Assembly (NCBI GenBank): GCA_017404505.1 | Contig: JAFRCE010000024.1 | Location: 62,001-126,000, forward strand | Origin: Solobacterium sp. | Lineage (GTDB): Bacteria; Bacillota_I; Bacilli_A; Erysipelotrichales; Erysipelotrichaceae | Reading direction: 5' to 3' | DNA length: 64,000 nucleotides | In this document: positions 9,267 to 17,118 of the stretch, in pieces | Layout: every line of letters begins with the position of its first letter | Numbering within the stretch: position 1 is the stretch's first letter | Notes under the pieces: generated by a model | Databases searched by the model: none | Told to the model about the DNA's origin: nothing | Seen by the model: the letters and a program-made list of their open reading frames with translations, nothing else | Position numbers and translations under genes: made by a program

Positions 9267-9401
9267 ATGAAGAGAACATACCAGCCGAGCAAGAAAAAGA
9301 CCAAAGCTACTCATGGCTTTAGAGCCCGTATGGCTACTGTCGGCGGCCGTAAGGTCCTGGCTAGAAGACGTGCCAAGGGAAGAAAGGTATTATCTGCTTA
9401 A
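9267..9401 (+). CDS. rpmH: 50S ribosomal protein L34
   Basis: A 44-residue, highly basic protein: [18 protein letters not shown], then [20 protein letters not shown] and a short VLSA end, a full-length L34. GGAGG lies about 10 bases upstream. It is the first gene of the rpmH-rnpA-yidC-jag unit. In B. subtilis this block is transcribed away from dnaA; here it points towards dnaA. Confidence 0.98.
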   Translation: MKRTYQPSKKKTKATHGFRARMATVGGRKVLARRRAKGRKVLSA

Positions 9402-9426
9402 GAGCCACCAACAGGTGGTTTTTTTT
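9402..9426 (+). terminator. Hairpin with T-run between rpmH and rnpA
   Basis: CCACC and GGTGG form a 5-bp stem around AACA, followed directly by eight Ts. It ends only a few bases before the rnpA start codon. It would let most transcripts end after rpmH, lowering rnpA and downstream expression relative to L34. Confidence 0.65.
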
Positions 9427-9433
9427 AAAGCTT

Positions 9434-9763
9434 ATGAAAAAGAAGAATCGAGTCAGAAAAGCACAGGAATTCCAGAAAATGATCAAGACATGTCCAAAGA
9501 ATGCCAATCATTCCTTTGTCATGTATCATCAGCCGAAAGCGGAAGATGAAGCCAGGATCGGAATTACCCTGTCGCGTAAAATCGGCAATGCGGTTGAACG
9601 GAATCTGATCAAACGGCAGGTACGCATGATGTGTCAGGATCTGATCCGTTTTGATGAATATCCTTATGACTGCGTGCTGATCGTCCGTTTCGGGTACAAG
9701 GAACATACCTTTGAAACCAACAAAAATAACTTGGAAAAACTGTTCCGTAAAGCTACAATGTAG
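9434..9763 (+). CDS. rnpA: Ribonuclease P protein component
   Basis: A 109-residue basic protein that assists the RNase P RNA in cutting tRNA 5' leaders. It shows the N-terminal KKKNRVRKAQEFQ (usual K-x-x-R-x-x-x-x-F) and the RNR-box equivalent KIGNAVERNLIKRQVR. There is no recognisable Shine-Dalgarno upstream: the only purine-rich stretch is the 3' arm of the preceding hairpin. Low or structure-dependent translation is therefore likely. Confidence 0.95.
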   Translation: MKKKNRVRKAQEFQKMIKTCPKNANHSFVMYHQPKAEDEARIGITLSRKIGNAVERNLIKRQVRMMCQDLIRFDEYPYDCVLIVRFGYKEHTFETNKNNLEKLFRKATM

Positions 9764-9791
9764 TAGTTATATATAAAATTAAGGAGATTCT

Positions 9792-10718
9792 ATGAAACTA
9801 ACTTCCCGTACAAAGAAACTGCTGCTGTTATCAGCCGTGGTTCTCGTGGTGGTATTTCTGACAGGATGCCGTGTCCCGATGGACGAGAACAACCATGTCA
9901 TCTATATTGCCAATGAGGCTGTACCTGGTTCTGAATTTACGTTCCGCACCAGTTTCTCTGACGTAATCGCCAACGAAAACTGGTTCAATGCTCTGTTTGT
10001 CTATCCCCTGTCCTGGCTGATCAATAAACTGGCTCCGGTGATTTCCGTCGGCGGCGCCATCGCCGTTGTCACGATTACCGTGAACGGTCTGCTCGCTGCC
10101 CTGACGATCAAATCCTCGATCGCTACCCAGCAGATGCAGCTGCTTCAGCCGGAAATGGACCGCATTCAGAGAAAATACGAAGGCCGTGAAGATGAGGCTT
10201 CCAAGATGCGCATGGCGCAGGAAACCCAGGCTCTGTATAAGAAATACGACATCAATCCGCTGAGCACGATTCTTGTCAGCTTCCTGCAGTTCCCGATCAT
10301 CATGGCCATGTATATGGCGGTGCATCGTTCCTGGGCAGTTCAGTCCGGTACATTCCTGGGCATGAATCTGCAGACAACACCGCTGAACGGTATGAAACTT
10401 CTGCTGCAGGGTGATATGGGCGGTCTCCCCTATCTGTTCCTGTTCATCTTCATGGGTGCCTGCCAGTTCTTAGCGATGAAGCTGCCGCAGATGATCCAGA
10501 AGAAGAAAGCGGAGGAAGAAGCCAAGAAGCATCACCGCAAACCGGCCGAGCCGAGCACACAGAATCAGGTCATGCAGTACTATATGGTCGGTATGATCCT
10601 TGTATTCGGTCTGATGTGGCCTTCTGCTATGTCCCTGTACTGGGCAATTAATTCACTTGTTACGATTGGCAAGACCCTGATCGTTCAGAAGATTATTGAT
10701 GATAAAAATGCAAAGTGA
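9792..10718 (+). CDS. yidC: Membrane protein insertase YidC (lipoprotein type)
   Basis: A 308-residue YidC/SpoIIIJ insertase. The N-terminal signal ends in the lipobox LTGC (Cys26), as in Gram-positive YidC lipoproteins. The 60KD_IMP core with five membrane helices follows, beginning near NALFVYPLSWLINKL and ending with MWPSAMSLYWAINSLVTIGK. A cytoplasmic basic hairpin (KKKAEEEAKKHHRK, about 238-251) is present. It helps Sec and SRP clients insert and fold. AGGAG lies 7 bases upstream of the ATG. Confidence 0.96.
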   Translation: MKLTSRTKKLLLLSAVVLVVVFLTGCRVPMDENNHVIYIANEAVPGSEFTFRTSFSDVIANENWFNALFVYPLSWLINKLAPVISVGGAIAVVTITVNGLLAALTIKSSIATQQMQLLQPEMDRIQRKYEGREDEASKMRMAQETQALYKKYDINPLSTILVSFLQFPIIMAMYMAVHRSWAVQSGTFLGMNLQTTPLNGMKLLLQGDMGGLPYLFLFIFMGACQFLAMKLPQMIQKKKAEEEAKKHHRKPAEPSTQNQVMQYYMVGMILVFGLMWPSAMSLYWAINSLVTIGKTLIVQKIIDDKNAK

Positions 10719-10730
10719 GGTAAATAGCAG

Positions 10731-11357
10731 ATGAAAAACTATACAGCGAAAACTCTGGAAGAACTTCTCGCCAATGCGGCTGCCGACAAAGGTGTCGCAG
10801 TTGAAGATCTTCAGTATACCGTTACCGAAGAGAAAGAAGGTCTTCTCGGTATCGGCAAATCCGTCAGCGCCGATGTCTTCTGCATGGACGATGTCAAAGA
10901 ATTCCTCTTCGACTATCTCGGCAATTTCTTCACCAGCATCGATCAGGATATCGAAGTTGCCATCGAAGAAAAAAGAGACAGTTTTATTGTCAATCTGAAC
11001 GCCGACAACAATGCCGTTCTGATCGGCAAGATGGGCAAGACCCTGGCCGCTTTCAACACGATCGTCAGAGCCGCCGTCAACTCCGAATTCAAAAAGAGAA
11101 TCGACGTGCTGATCGATATCAACAACTATAAGGAAGACCGCTATGCCAAGCTCCGTTCCATGGCCAAGCGCATTGCCAAGCAGGTACAGAGAAGCAAGGT
11201 CGACGTTGAACTCGATCCGATGCCGAACGATGAAAGAAAGATCATTCACAAGACACTGAATGAATGGCATAACATCAAGACAGAATCGGAAGGTGAAGCA
11301 GCCAACCGTCACGTCTGGATCCGCTATGTCAGTGACAAGCCGGAAGAAGCTGCCTGA
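10731..11357 (+). CDS. khpB: RNA-binding protein Jag/KhpB
   Basis: A 208-residue protein with the three Jag parts: Jag_N (about 1-50, ending KEGLLGIGKSVSADVF), a KH-II domain with loop GKMGKT near residue 102, and a C-terminal R3H domain (PNDERKIIHKTL supplies the Arg and His). KhpB binds many mRNAs together with KhpA and affects cell division and wall synthesis. It follows yidC by 12 bases, a conserved pairing. A strong terminator follows it. Confidence 0.94.
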   Translation: MKNYTAKTLEELLANAAADKGVAVEDLQYTVTEEKEGLLGIGKSVSADVFCMDDVKEFLFDYLGNFFTSIDQDIEVAIEEKRDSFIVNLNADNNAVLIGKMGKTLAAFNTIVRAAVNSEFKKRIDVLIDINNYKEDRYAKLRSMAKRIAKQVQRSKVDVELDPMPNDERKIIHKTLNEWHNIKTESEGEAANRHVWIRYVSDKPEEAA

Positions 11358-11379
11358 TCAAAACAATCCAATATATGAT

Positions 11380-11410
11380 CCCGTCTGAAATATATAGACG
11401 GGTTTTTTTT
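11380..11410 (+). terminator. Intrinsic terminator of the rpmH operon
   Basis: CCCGTCT and AGACGGG form a perfect 7-bp stem with a 9-base loop, followed by eight Ts. Confidence 0.85.
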
Positions 11411-11457
11411 AATATAATCATGCTGTTTTGCACTGGTATCTGTATGGCTGCGCAAAT

Positions 11458-11463
11458 TATAAT
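11458..11463 (+). promoter_or_regulatory. Candidate -10 for the Sel1-like gene
   Basis: A TATAAT lies 29 bases before the ATG at 11493. An earlier in-frame ATG at 11466 would sit almost on the promoter, which favours the later start. No -35 at normal spacing is clear. Confidence 0.4.
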
Positions 11464-11492
11464 ATATGCATATTAGAATCGAGAGACAGAAC

Positions 11493-12470
11493 ATGGAAAA
11501 CATGGATTTTGAATCTTTTGCCGAGAATAACTCTAAAGCAGAAATTGATGTCAGATACAGTATTATGCGGGGAAAACGTTACCGTGATGGGGATGGCTGT
11601 CAAAAAGATCTGCCTCAGGCAGATGAATGGTTCCGAAAAGCAAAAACAATAATAAATGATGTCCAAATGGATCATCTTATCGACTCTCTGGAAAAGAAAA
11701 ATAAGGGCGAAACTGCCGAACCGAAAAACTATAACTTTGTCGATGCTCAGACCGCTTTTGAAATCGGTGAATTATACGAATTCGGACCCAGTATCATCTG
11801 TGATTATAAAGAAGCACGATCATGGTATATGATTGCTTTAAAATATTCCGACACCAATGAAATGCAGGAAAAAGCCAGTGAAAGCATGGAACGGGCGGAA
11901 GAAAAAGAAAAATATCCCGAACTTGCGGTACAGAGAGAACAGAAGGAAATTAATCGCATCAAAGATCCTTCTCTGAGTTACGTAAAATATCCGCAAGCCG
12001 AGGAATACGATCGTCTCAAAGATCTTGGCAGGAAATACGACTATGTCACAAAGGATGATATGTTCATCTGTATGTGTATGTCAGCTGTTGCCCTGCTGGT
12101 TCTTCTGATCATGCTGTTCGTAACAAAAATGCATGGTTTATTCGCAGCGCTTCTCGCTCTTGTGTATGGCACCGCTCTACTGTTTACGGTTGCGCATCTG
12201 ACAGATGACAACATATTTCTCAGTTTTGGATTAGCAATCATATTCGGACTGTTTCTGTTCGGACGGAAATTTCTGATCTTTCAACTGGCTGTTCTGATCC
12301 TTTGCCTAGTGTTTTCCGCATACCGATGGTATCGTGAGGTAAATTATCTTAAATGTCAGAAACAGGCAGAAGAATATTACCAGAAGGTCATTCAGCCTCT
12401 TAAGGAGAAAGAACGCCAGGAACTGATCCGGGAATTCGAAAAGAAATATCATAAAAAACTGTATCTGTAA
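11493..12470 (+). CDS. Sel1-like repeat membrane protein, unknown
   Basis: A protein of about 325 residues. The first half holds Sel1/TPR-like helical repeats (GKRYRDGDGCQKDLPQADEW; later AFEIGELYEFGPSIICDYKE). The middle has about four hydrophobic segments (about 195-300), and the C-terminus is a charged helix. Sel1 repeats usually mediate protein contacts; the role here is unknown. It sits alone between the rpmH operon and oriC. It is A+T-richer and uses more A/T-ending codons than its neighbours, which suggests a later arrival. A start at 11466 is possible but less likely. Confidence 0.7.
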   Translation: MENMDFESFAENNSKAEIDVRYSIMRGKRYRDGDGCQKDLPQADEWFRKAKTIINDVQMDHLIDSLEKKNKGETAEPKNYNFVDAQTAFEIGELYEFGPSIICDYKEARSWYMIALKYSDTNEMQEKASESMERAEEKEKYPELAVQREQKEINRIKDPSLSYVKYPQAEEYDRLKDLGRKYDYVTKDDMFICMCMSAVALLVLLIMLFVTKMHGLFAALLALVYGTALLFTVAHLTDDNIFLSFGLAIIFGLFLFGRKFLIFQLAVLILCLVFSAYRWYREVNYLKCQKQAEEYYQKVIQPLKEKERQELIREFEKKYHKKLYL

Positions 12471-12488
12471 AAAAAAAGAAGATACTGT

Positions 12489-12538
12489 CTGAAGTGAATC
12501 TCAAAGTTGTGAATCAATTCAACAAAGAGGTTCACTTT
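12489..12538 (+). terminator. Possible terminator hairpin after the Sel1-like gene
   Basis: AAGTGAA (12492-12498) pairs with TTCACTT (12531-12537). The enclosed segment can form a second inner hairpin (TTGTGAA with TTCAACAA). The T-run is short, so termination strength is uncertain. Confidence 0.4.
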
Positions 12539-12557
12539 TCATATGAATTCAGGCAAT

Positions 12558-12959
12558 TGTGGAAAAATAAACAGTCCTGTTTTTCCGGTTTTCCGATGTT
12601 TTTTTCTGTCTCTTTTCCAGTATTGGAAATTGTGACTTTTCCACTTGTTTTTCACAATCGGATAATTATACTTTTCCACAATTGTTGAAAACTGTCAAAA
12701 ACTCATTATGTCCTTTATTTATAAGCTTTTTTTACTGTTTATAAATTGTTTGTTACATCCTTTCATTTTGTGTTTTCCAACAATTTTCAGAGTTATCAAC
12801 ACGTGGATAAGATTTCCACATTTTTTCCACTTCTGCATTTTGTTTATAATTGTGGAAAACCTTAAATAACCTTTATTTATCGGCCTTTTCTTGTATTGTA
12901 TCTTATGTGGATAAAAAAGTTATCAACATTTTAATTATAGATTTTCATAGTTATCCACA
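12558..12959 (+). other. oriC: oriC, left part: DnaA-box cluster upstream of dnaA
   Basis: The 539-base gap before dnaA is A+T-rich and full of DnaA boxes. Perfect TTATCCACA boxes are at 12906-12914 (reverse) and 12951-12959. Variants are TTTTCCACA at 12558-12566 (reverse), 12672-12680 and 12851-12859 (reverse), ATTTCCACA at 12812-12820, a CGTGGATAA box at 12802-12810, and TTATCAACA at 12793-12801 and 12920-12928. This corresponds to the dnaA-proximal box cluster of B. subtilis oriC. The last boxes also cover the dnaA promoter area, so DnaA autoregulation is likely. Confidence 0.9.
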
Positions 12960-13009
12960 TTAAAATGATAATGCATAAATGTATCAATTAGTTAGGAGCT
13001 TTACGTACC

Positions 13010-14374
13010 ATGTCTCAAGGGAGAGAACAGTATCTGATCGAAGTATGGAATCAGATCCTTCAATATCTGTACAGTAACAGAAATATAGAACCGGTGATCC
13101 TGGATAACTTCTATTCGACATGTTCATTATATGAACTGACGGAAGAGAAAGCCATCCTGCTGGTTCCGAATATTGTATCGAAACAGATCATCCAGAGCCA
13201 GTCTGATATTATTAACGCTGCTTTTATTGATGTTCTGAAGAAAGATACACCGATGATCGTGGAAATCTATCAGAAATCGGATATTCCGCCTGTCATCACA
13301 CCGGTCCAGCATTTTGACGAAACCGAATTCCAGTCAATGCCGATCCAGAAAGAAAGAACGTTTGATAATTTCGTCGTCGGTGACTGTAACCGGGAAAGCC
13401 AGGCTGCCGCACTTGCCTGTGCCATCAATCCCGGCAAATTCTTTAATCCGCTCTTTATTTACGGGAATTCCGGACTCGGCAAGACGCATCTGCTGATGGC
13501 CATCGCCAATTATGTCCTCAAGGAAGATCCGACCAAGAAAGTTTATTACACGGAATCACTGAAATTTGTCGAAAACGTCGTCAATGCGATCCATGAAGGC
13601 AAAATCGACGCCTTCAAGCAATATCTTTATTCTATCGACCTGTTCCTGGTGGATGACATCCAGTTCCTGGCCGGTAAGGAAAAATCACATGAGATCTTCT
13701 TTACCATCTACAATGAACTTGTCAACAACCGTAAACAGATCTGTATTGCTTCCGATCGGCAGCCAAAGGAAATCAAAGGTCTGGAAGACCGTCTGATCAG
13801 CCGTTTCTCCAGCGGTCTGTCCGTCGGTATCGATTCACCGGAATTTGAAACGTCCATGGCAATCCTGAAAATGAAGATCAAACAGAACAGTTACGGCATG
13901 GATGACGTCGAACCGGAAGCCCTGGCCTATATTGCCAGTAATTTCTCCGGCAATGTCAGAGATCTGGAAGGAGCCTGGAACCGTGTGCTGTTCTATGCGA
14001 TCCAGTTCCAGCATGACGGCGGTGTCATTCAGTTCCAGACGGTCATGAACGCTTTGAAAAACCAGGCTGTCGTATCCGACAAGACCGGTCTATCCCCGAA
14101 AAAGATCATCAAGACCGTTGCTGATTATTACGGACTGACAAGACAGCAGATCACTTCCAAGACCAGAACCAAGAATATCGCCAATGCCCGGCATATTTCC
14201 ATCTATCTGTGCCGCAAGCTTCTGGATCTGCCTTACATCAAGATCGGAGACGAATTCGGCGGCCGTGATCATTCCACCATTATCAGTGCCTGTACCAAGG
14301 TAGAAGCCCAGATCCACAAGGACAAGGTCTTCGCCACCGCTGTGGAAGAAATCGAAAAACAGATCATCATCTGA
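13010..14374 (+). CDS. dnaA: Chromosomal replication initiator DnaA
   Basis: A 454-residue initiator. Domain I (about 1-80) binds helicase-loading partners, and a short linker follows. The AAA+ core has Walker A GNSGLGKTH near residue 157 and the DDIQFL Walker B. Domain IV (about 355-454) has the DnaA signature GGRDHSTII that reads the 9-mer box. The ATG is preceded by TAGGAG. The gene lies between two DnaA-box clusters, so oriC is bipartite around it. Confidence 0.99.
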   Translation: MSQGREQYLIEVWNQILQYLYSNRNIEPVILDNFYSTCSLYELTEEKAILLVPNIVSKQIIQSQSDIINAAFIDVLKKDTPMIVEIYQKSDIPPVITPVQHFDETEFQSMPIQKERTFDNFVVGDCNRESQAAALACAINPGKFFNPLFIYGNSGLGKTHLLMAIANYVLKEDPTKKVYYTESLKFVENVVNAIHEGKIDAFKQYLYSIDLFLVDDIQFLAGKEKSHEIFFTIYNELVNNRKQICIASDRQPKEIKGLEDRLISRFSSGLSVGIDSPEFETSMAILKMKIKQNSYGMDDVEPEALAYIASNFSGNVRDLEGAWNRVLFYAIQFQHDGGVIQFQTVMNALKNQAVVSDKTGLSPKKIIKTVADYYGLTRQQITSKTRTKNIANARHISIYLCRKLLDLPYIKIGDEFGGRDHSTIISACTKVEAQIHKDKVFATAVEEIEKQIII

Positions 14375-14511
14375 TTCTCCACATTTTTCTCCACTTCAGA
14401 ATAACAGTCCAAAATGCTAAAATAAGCAGGTGAATAAAGGGAATCTTCAGGTTTTCCACATTATCCACAGTCTTAATAACAATAATACTTATAAATACTT
14501 AATACATATAC
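14375..14511 (+). other. oriC, right part: DnaA boxes and unwinding region
   Basis: The dnaA-dnaN gap holds TTCTCCACA (14375-14383), TTTTCCACA (14452-14460) and, directly joined, a perfect TTATCCACA (14461-14469). An almost pure A+T stretch (about 14471-14511) follows with repeated ACTTA/AATA steps. Paired boxes next to an A+T tract are the arrangement of the B. subtilis basal unwinding site between dnaA and dnaN. I did not find a clean DnaA-trio series by eye. Confidence 0.8.
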
Positions 14512-14526
14512 GGGAGGCTTTCAGCT

Positions 14527-15648
14527 ATGAATTTCACAGTATCCAAAACAGAACTGAGCAACGCGCTGCAGAATGTCAGTCATGCGATTTCTTCCAATTC
14601 TCCGCAGCCGTCATTAAGAGGCATCAAGATCGACGCTTACAATGACACCCTGCAGATGATGGGCAGTGACGCTGATGTTTCAATCTTCTATACAATGAAG
14701 AAAGACGAAAAGAACAATCTGAACATTATGGAAGAAGGTTCGATTCTGGTTGAATCACGTTATCTGAACGAAATCGTCAAGAAAATCGACGCGGATACGA
14801 TTCATGTGGAAATCATTGACGGTGCTCTGACAAGATTCTCCGGCAATCTCGCCCAGTTCAAGATCAACGGTATGCGTCCGGATGATTATCCGGCAATTGA
14901 TTTCAGCAAGCCGGCATCTTCCATCAAAATCAACGCGGCAGATCTGAATCTCATCATTGATCAGACCGTGTTCGCGACTTCCGCCAAGGAAACACGTCCG
15001 GTTCTGACCGGTGTCAATATCAAGATGGCTGATCACAATCTCGTTTTCACCGCCACGGATTCCTACCGTCTTGCCAAGAAGACCATTCCGTTTGATTCAG
15101 AAGAATCCTTCAACGTTACGATTCCGGCCAAGAGCCTCAATGAAGTCAGAACGACGATGCTCGGCAATGACAAAGAAGAAATCGAAATTGCCGTTAATGA
15201 TAAAAAAGCCCAGTTTATTTCCGACAATATGATCCTGCAGACAAGACTGCTGGACGGCAGTTATCCGGAAACTGACCGGCTGATTCCGAAGGAATTCAGC
15301 TATGCTCTGCGGATCAACCGTTATGATCTGATCCGGGCCATTGACAGAACCTCCTTTATCAAGAATGAAAACATGACAATCAACCGTCTGCAGCTGTCCG
15401 CGGACGAAGTGATCATTACCAATAAGAATCAGGAGATCGGTGAGTCACACGAAAGCTTAGCGGCTGTATTCGAAGGCGAACCTCTCGATATCAGTTTCGC
15501 CGGCAATTATGTCATGGACGCAGCCAAAGCCCTCAAGGGTGAAACCATCCTCATCAGCTTCACCGGTGACATGAAACCGTTCATTCTCAGCAATCCGGAT
15601 GACGATACGGTCATCCAGCTGGTACTGCCGGTCAGAACCTATAATTAA
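14527..15648 (+). CDS. dnaN: DNA polymerase III beta sliding clamp
   Basis: A 373-residue clamp subunit made of three similar domains, typical in length. It starts MNFTVSKTELSNALQNVSHA and ends with the conserved LPVRTYN, as clamp proteins do. It encircles DNA as a dimer and tethers PolC, DnaE and repair proteins. GGGAGG precedes the start. A strong hairpin terminator follows, so dnaA-dnaN appears to be its own unit, separate from the yaaA-recF-gyrBA unit. Confidence 0.99.
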   Translation: MNFTVSKTELSNALQNVSHAISSNSPQPSLRGIKIDAYNDTLQMMGSDADVSIFYTMKKDEKNNLNIMEEGSILVESRYLNEIVKKIDADTIHVEIIDGALTRFSGNLAQFKINGMRPDDYPAIDFSKPASSIKINAADLNLIIDQTVFATSAKETRPVLTGVNIKMADHNLVFTATDSYRLAKKTIPFDSEESFNVTIPAKSLNEVRTTMLGNDKEEIEIAVNDKKAQFISDNMILQTRLLDGSYPETDRLIPKEFSYALRINRYDLIRAIDRTSFIKNENMTINRLQLSADEVIITNKNQEIGESHESLAAVFEGEPLDISFAGNYVMDAAKALKGETILISFTGDMKPFILSNPDDDTVIQLVLPVRTYN

Positions 15649-15712
15649 GCACTGAAAACACCCCTCTTTCCATGATTTGGAAAAGGCCGGAAAAAAACAA
15701 TTCAAAATGTTT

Positions 15713-15740
15713 AAAAAATGGCTTGTTTAAGCCATTTTTT
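15713..15740 (+). terminator. Terminator of dnaA-dnaN
   Basis: AAAAAATGGCTT and AAGCCATTTTTT form a perfect 12-bp stem around a GTTT loop, ending in Ts. The A-tract on the other strand could also make it bidirectional. Confidence 0.85.
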
Positions 15741-15754
15741 GATGGTCTCAAAAG

Positions 15755-15783
15755 TTGAGAAAAACGCTCTTTTATAATATAAT
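15755..15783 (+). promoter_or_regulatory. Promoter of yaaA-recF-gyrB-gyrA
   Basis: TTGAGA and TATAAT are spaced by exactly 17 bases. A second overlapping TATAAT lies 5 bases earlier. The promoter follows the dnaN terminator directly. Confidence 0.75.
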
Positions 15784-15823
15784 AAGGAAGACGTTTAACC
15801 GGTTTGAAACAGGGAGTTTTTTT

Positions 15824-16027
15824 ATGAGTACTGAAACGAAAAACTACATCACTCTGCAGCAGTTTCTGAAGCTGAAAGACATCATCTCTTCCGGCGGCGA
15901 AGCGAAGTTTTTTCTGGCTGAAAACGATGTCAGAGTCAACGGTGAAACGGAAAAAAGAAGAGGCAGAAAACTGTATCCCGGTGATGTCGTGACGGTCAAA
16001 GGAAGAAAGTTTGAGATTTCCGAATGA
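15824..16027 (+). CDS. yaaA: S4-domain RNA-binding protein YaaA
   Basis: A 67-residue protein beginning MSTETKNYITLQQFLKLKDI. The start was chosen because AGGGAG lies about 9 bases before it; an in-frame upstream ATG overlaps the promoter. It is one S4 fold (ISSGGEAKFFLAENDVRVNGE, then RRGRKLYPGDVV). YaaA homologues sit between dnaN and recF across Bacillota and are linked to large-subunit ribosome assembly. Its stop overlaps the recF start by 4 bases. Confidence 0.9.
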   Translation: MSTETKNYITLQQFLKLKDIISSGGEAKFFLAENDVRVNGETEKRRGRKLYPGDVVTVKGRKFEISE

Positions 16028-17118
16028 TCATTGAGACACTGCGGCTCCGCAATTTCCGGAATTATGAAAACCTGTCTGTTTCCTTTGATCCGAAACTGAA
16101 CGTCATAACCGGAAGAAATGCCCAGGGAAAAACGAATCTGCTGGAAAGCATCGTTTATCTCTCCCTGACCAGATCACACCGTATTCTCAACGAAAAGAAA
16201 CTGATCCGTGACGATATGCCGTTTGCCGAGATCCGGTGCACCTTCTCGGATAAAGAAGAACGGAAAGAACTGGCGGCAATCATTCATCCGCAGGGAAAAA
16301 CACTGATCGTCAACCGTTATCCGGTCCGGAAATCAAGTGATTTCATCGGTCTGCTCAACGTCGTCATCTTTTCACCGGACGATCTGTATCTCTTCAATGA
16401 CATGCCGCGGGAAAGAAGAAAAGTGATGAATCAGGAAATCACCAAGATTTCCCCGAAATATCTGCTTTCCCTGAACCGCTATCAGAATTTCCTGAAGGAA
16501 AGAAACAGTCTGCTGAAGAATAACCGGGTGGATGAAACCTATCTGGATATTCTTGATGAGCAGATGATCCAGGAACAGCTGATGATCATCGCCATGCGGC
16601 GCAATTTCGTGCAGAAGATCAATCATCAGATCACCGGTCTGTACAGAGAACTGTCAGAAGACGATATCGAAGTGAAGATTCAGTACAAATGCTGTATCGA
16701 CGATGCGGAATGCACGAAGGAAAACCTGCAGGATCTTTATCAGAACTGCCGCACCAGGGATCTGGAAAACCATGTATCCACAGCCGGCATTCACCGGGAA
16801 GACATCATCTTCCGTATCAATGATAAAGAACTGACCCAGACCGCCAGCCAGGGCCAGAAACGAATGGTCATGCTGGCGTTCAAAATGGCGCTGCTCAGCT
16901 ATATCCGGTCCGAGACAGGCAAAAGTCCGGTATTGCTGATGGATGATGTTCTGTCGGAATTGGATCTGAGCAGACAGAAGAAACTGCTGGAGATGGTGAC
17001 GGATTCCTGTCAGTGCCTGATCACGGCAACGGAAATTCCCGAGCACATGAAACGTGTTCCTTATAAAGAGTTTTATATCAATCAAGGCAGACTGGAAATG
17101 CCCGGAGGTATTGAATGA
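16024..17118 (+). CDS. recF: DNA replication and repair protein RecF
   Basis: A 364-residue SMC-like ATPase that helps load RecA at gaps with RecO and RecR. Walker A is GRNAQGKTN near residue 31, the ABC-type signature is in [12 protein letters not shown], and Walker B is [12 protein letters not shown]. It overlaps both yaaA and gyrB by 4 bases, so the operon is tightly coupled. Confidence 0.97.
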   Translation: MIIETLRLRNFRNYENLSVSFDPKLNVITGRNAQGKTNLLESIVYLSLTRSHRILNEKKLIRDDMPFAEIRCTFSDKEERKELAAIIHPQGKTLIVNRYPVRKSSDFIGLLNVVIFSPDDLYLFNDMPRERRKVMNQEITKISPKYLLSLNRYQNFLKERNSLLKNNRVDETYLDILDEQMIQEQLMIIAMRRNFVQKINHQITGLYRELSEDDIEVKIQYKCCIDDAECTKENLQDLYQNCRTRDLENHVSTAGIHREDIIFRINDKELTQTASQGQKRMVMLAFKMALLSYIRSETGKSPVLLMDDVLSELDLSRQKKLLEMVTDSCQCLITATEIPEHMKRVPYKEFYINQGRLEMPGGIE

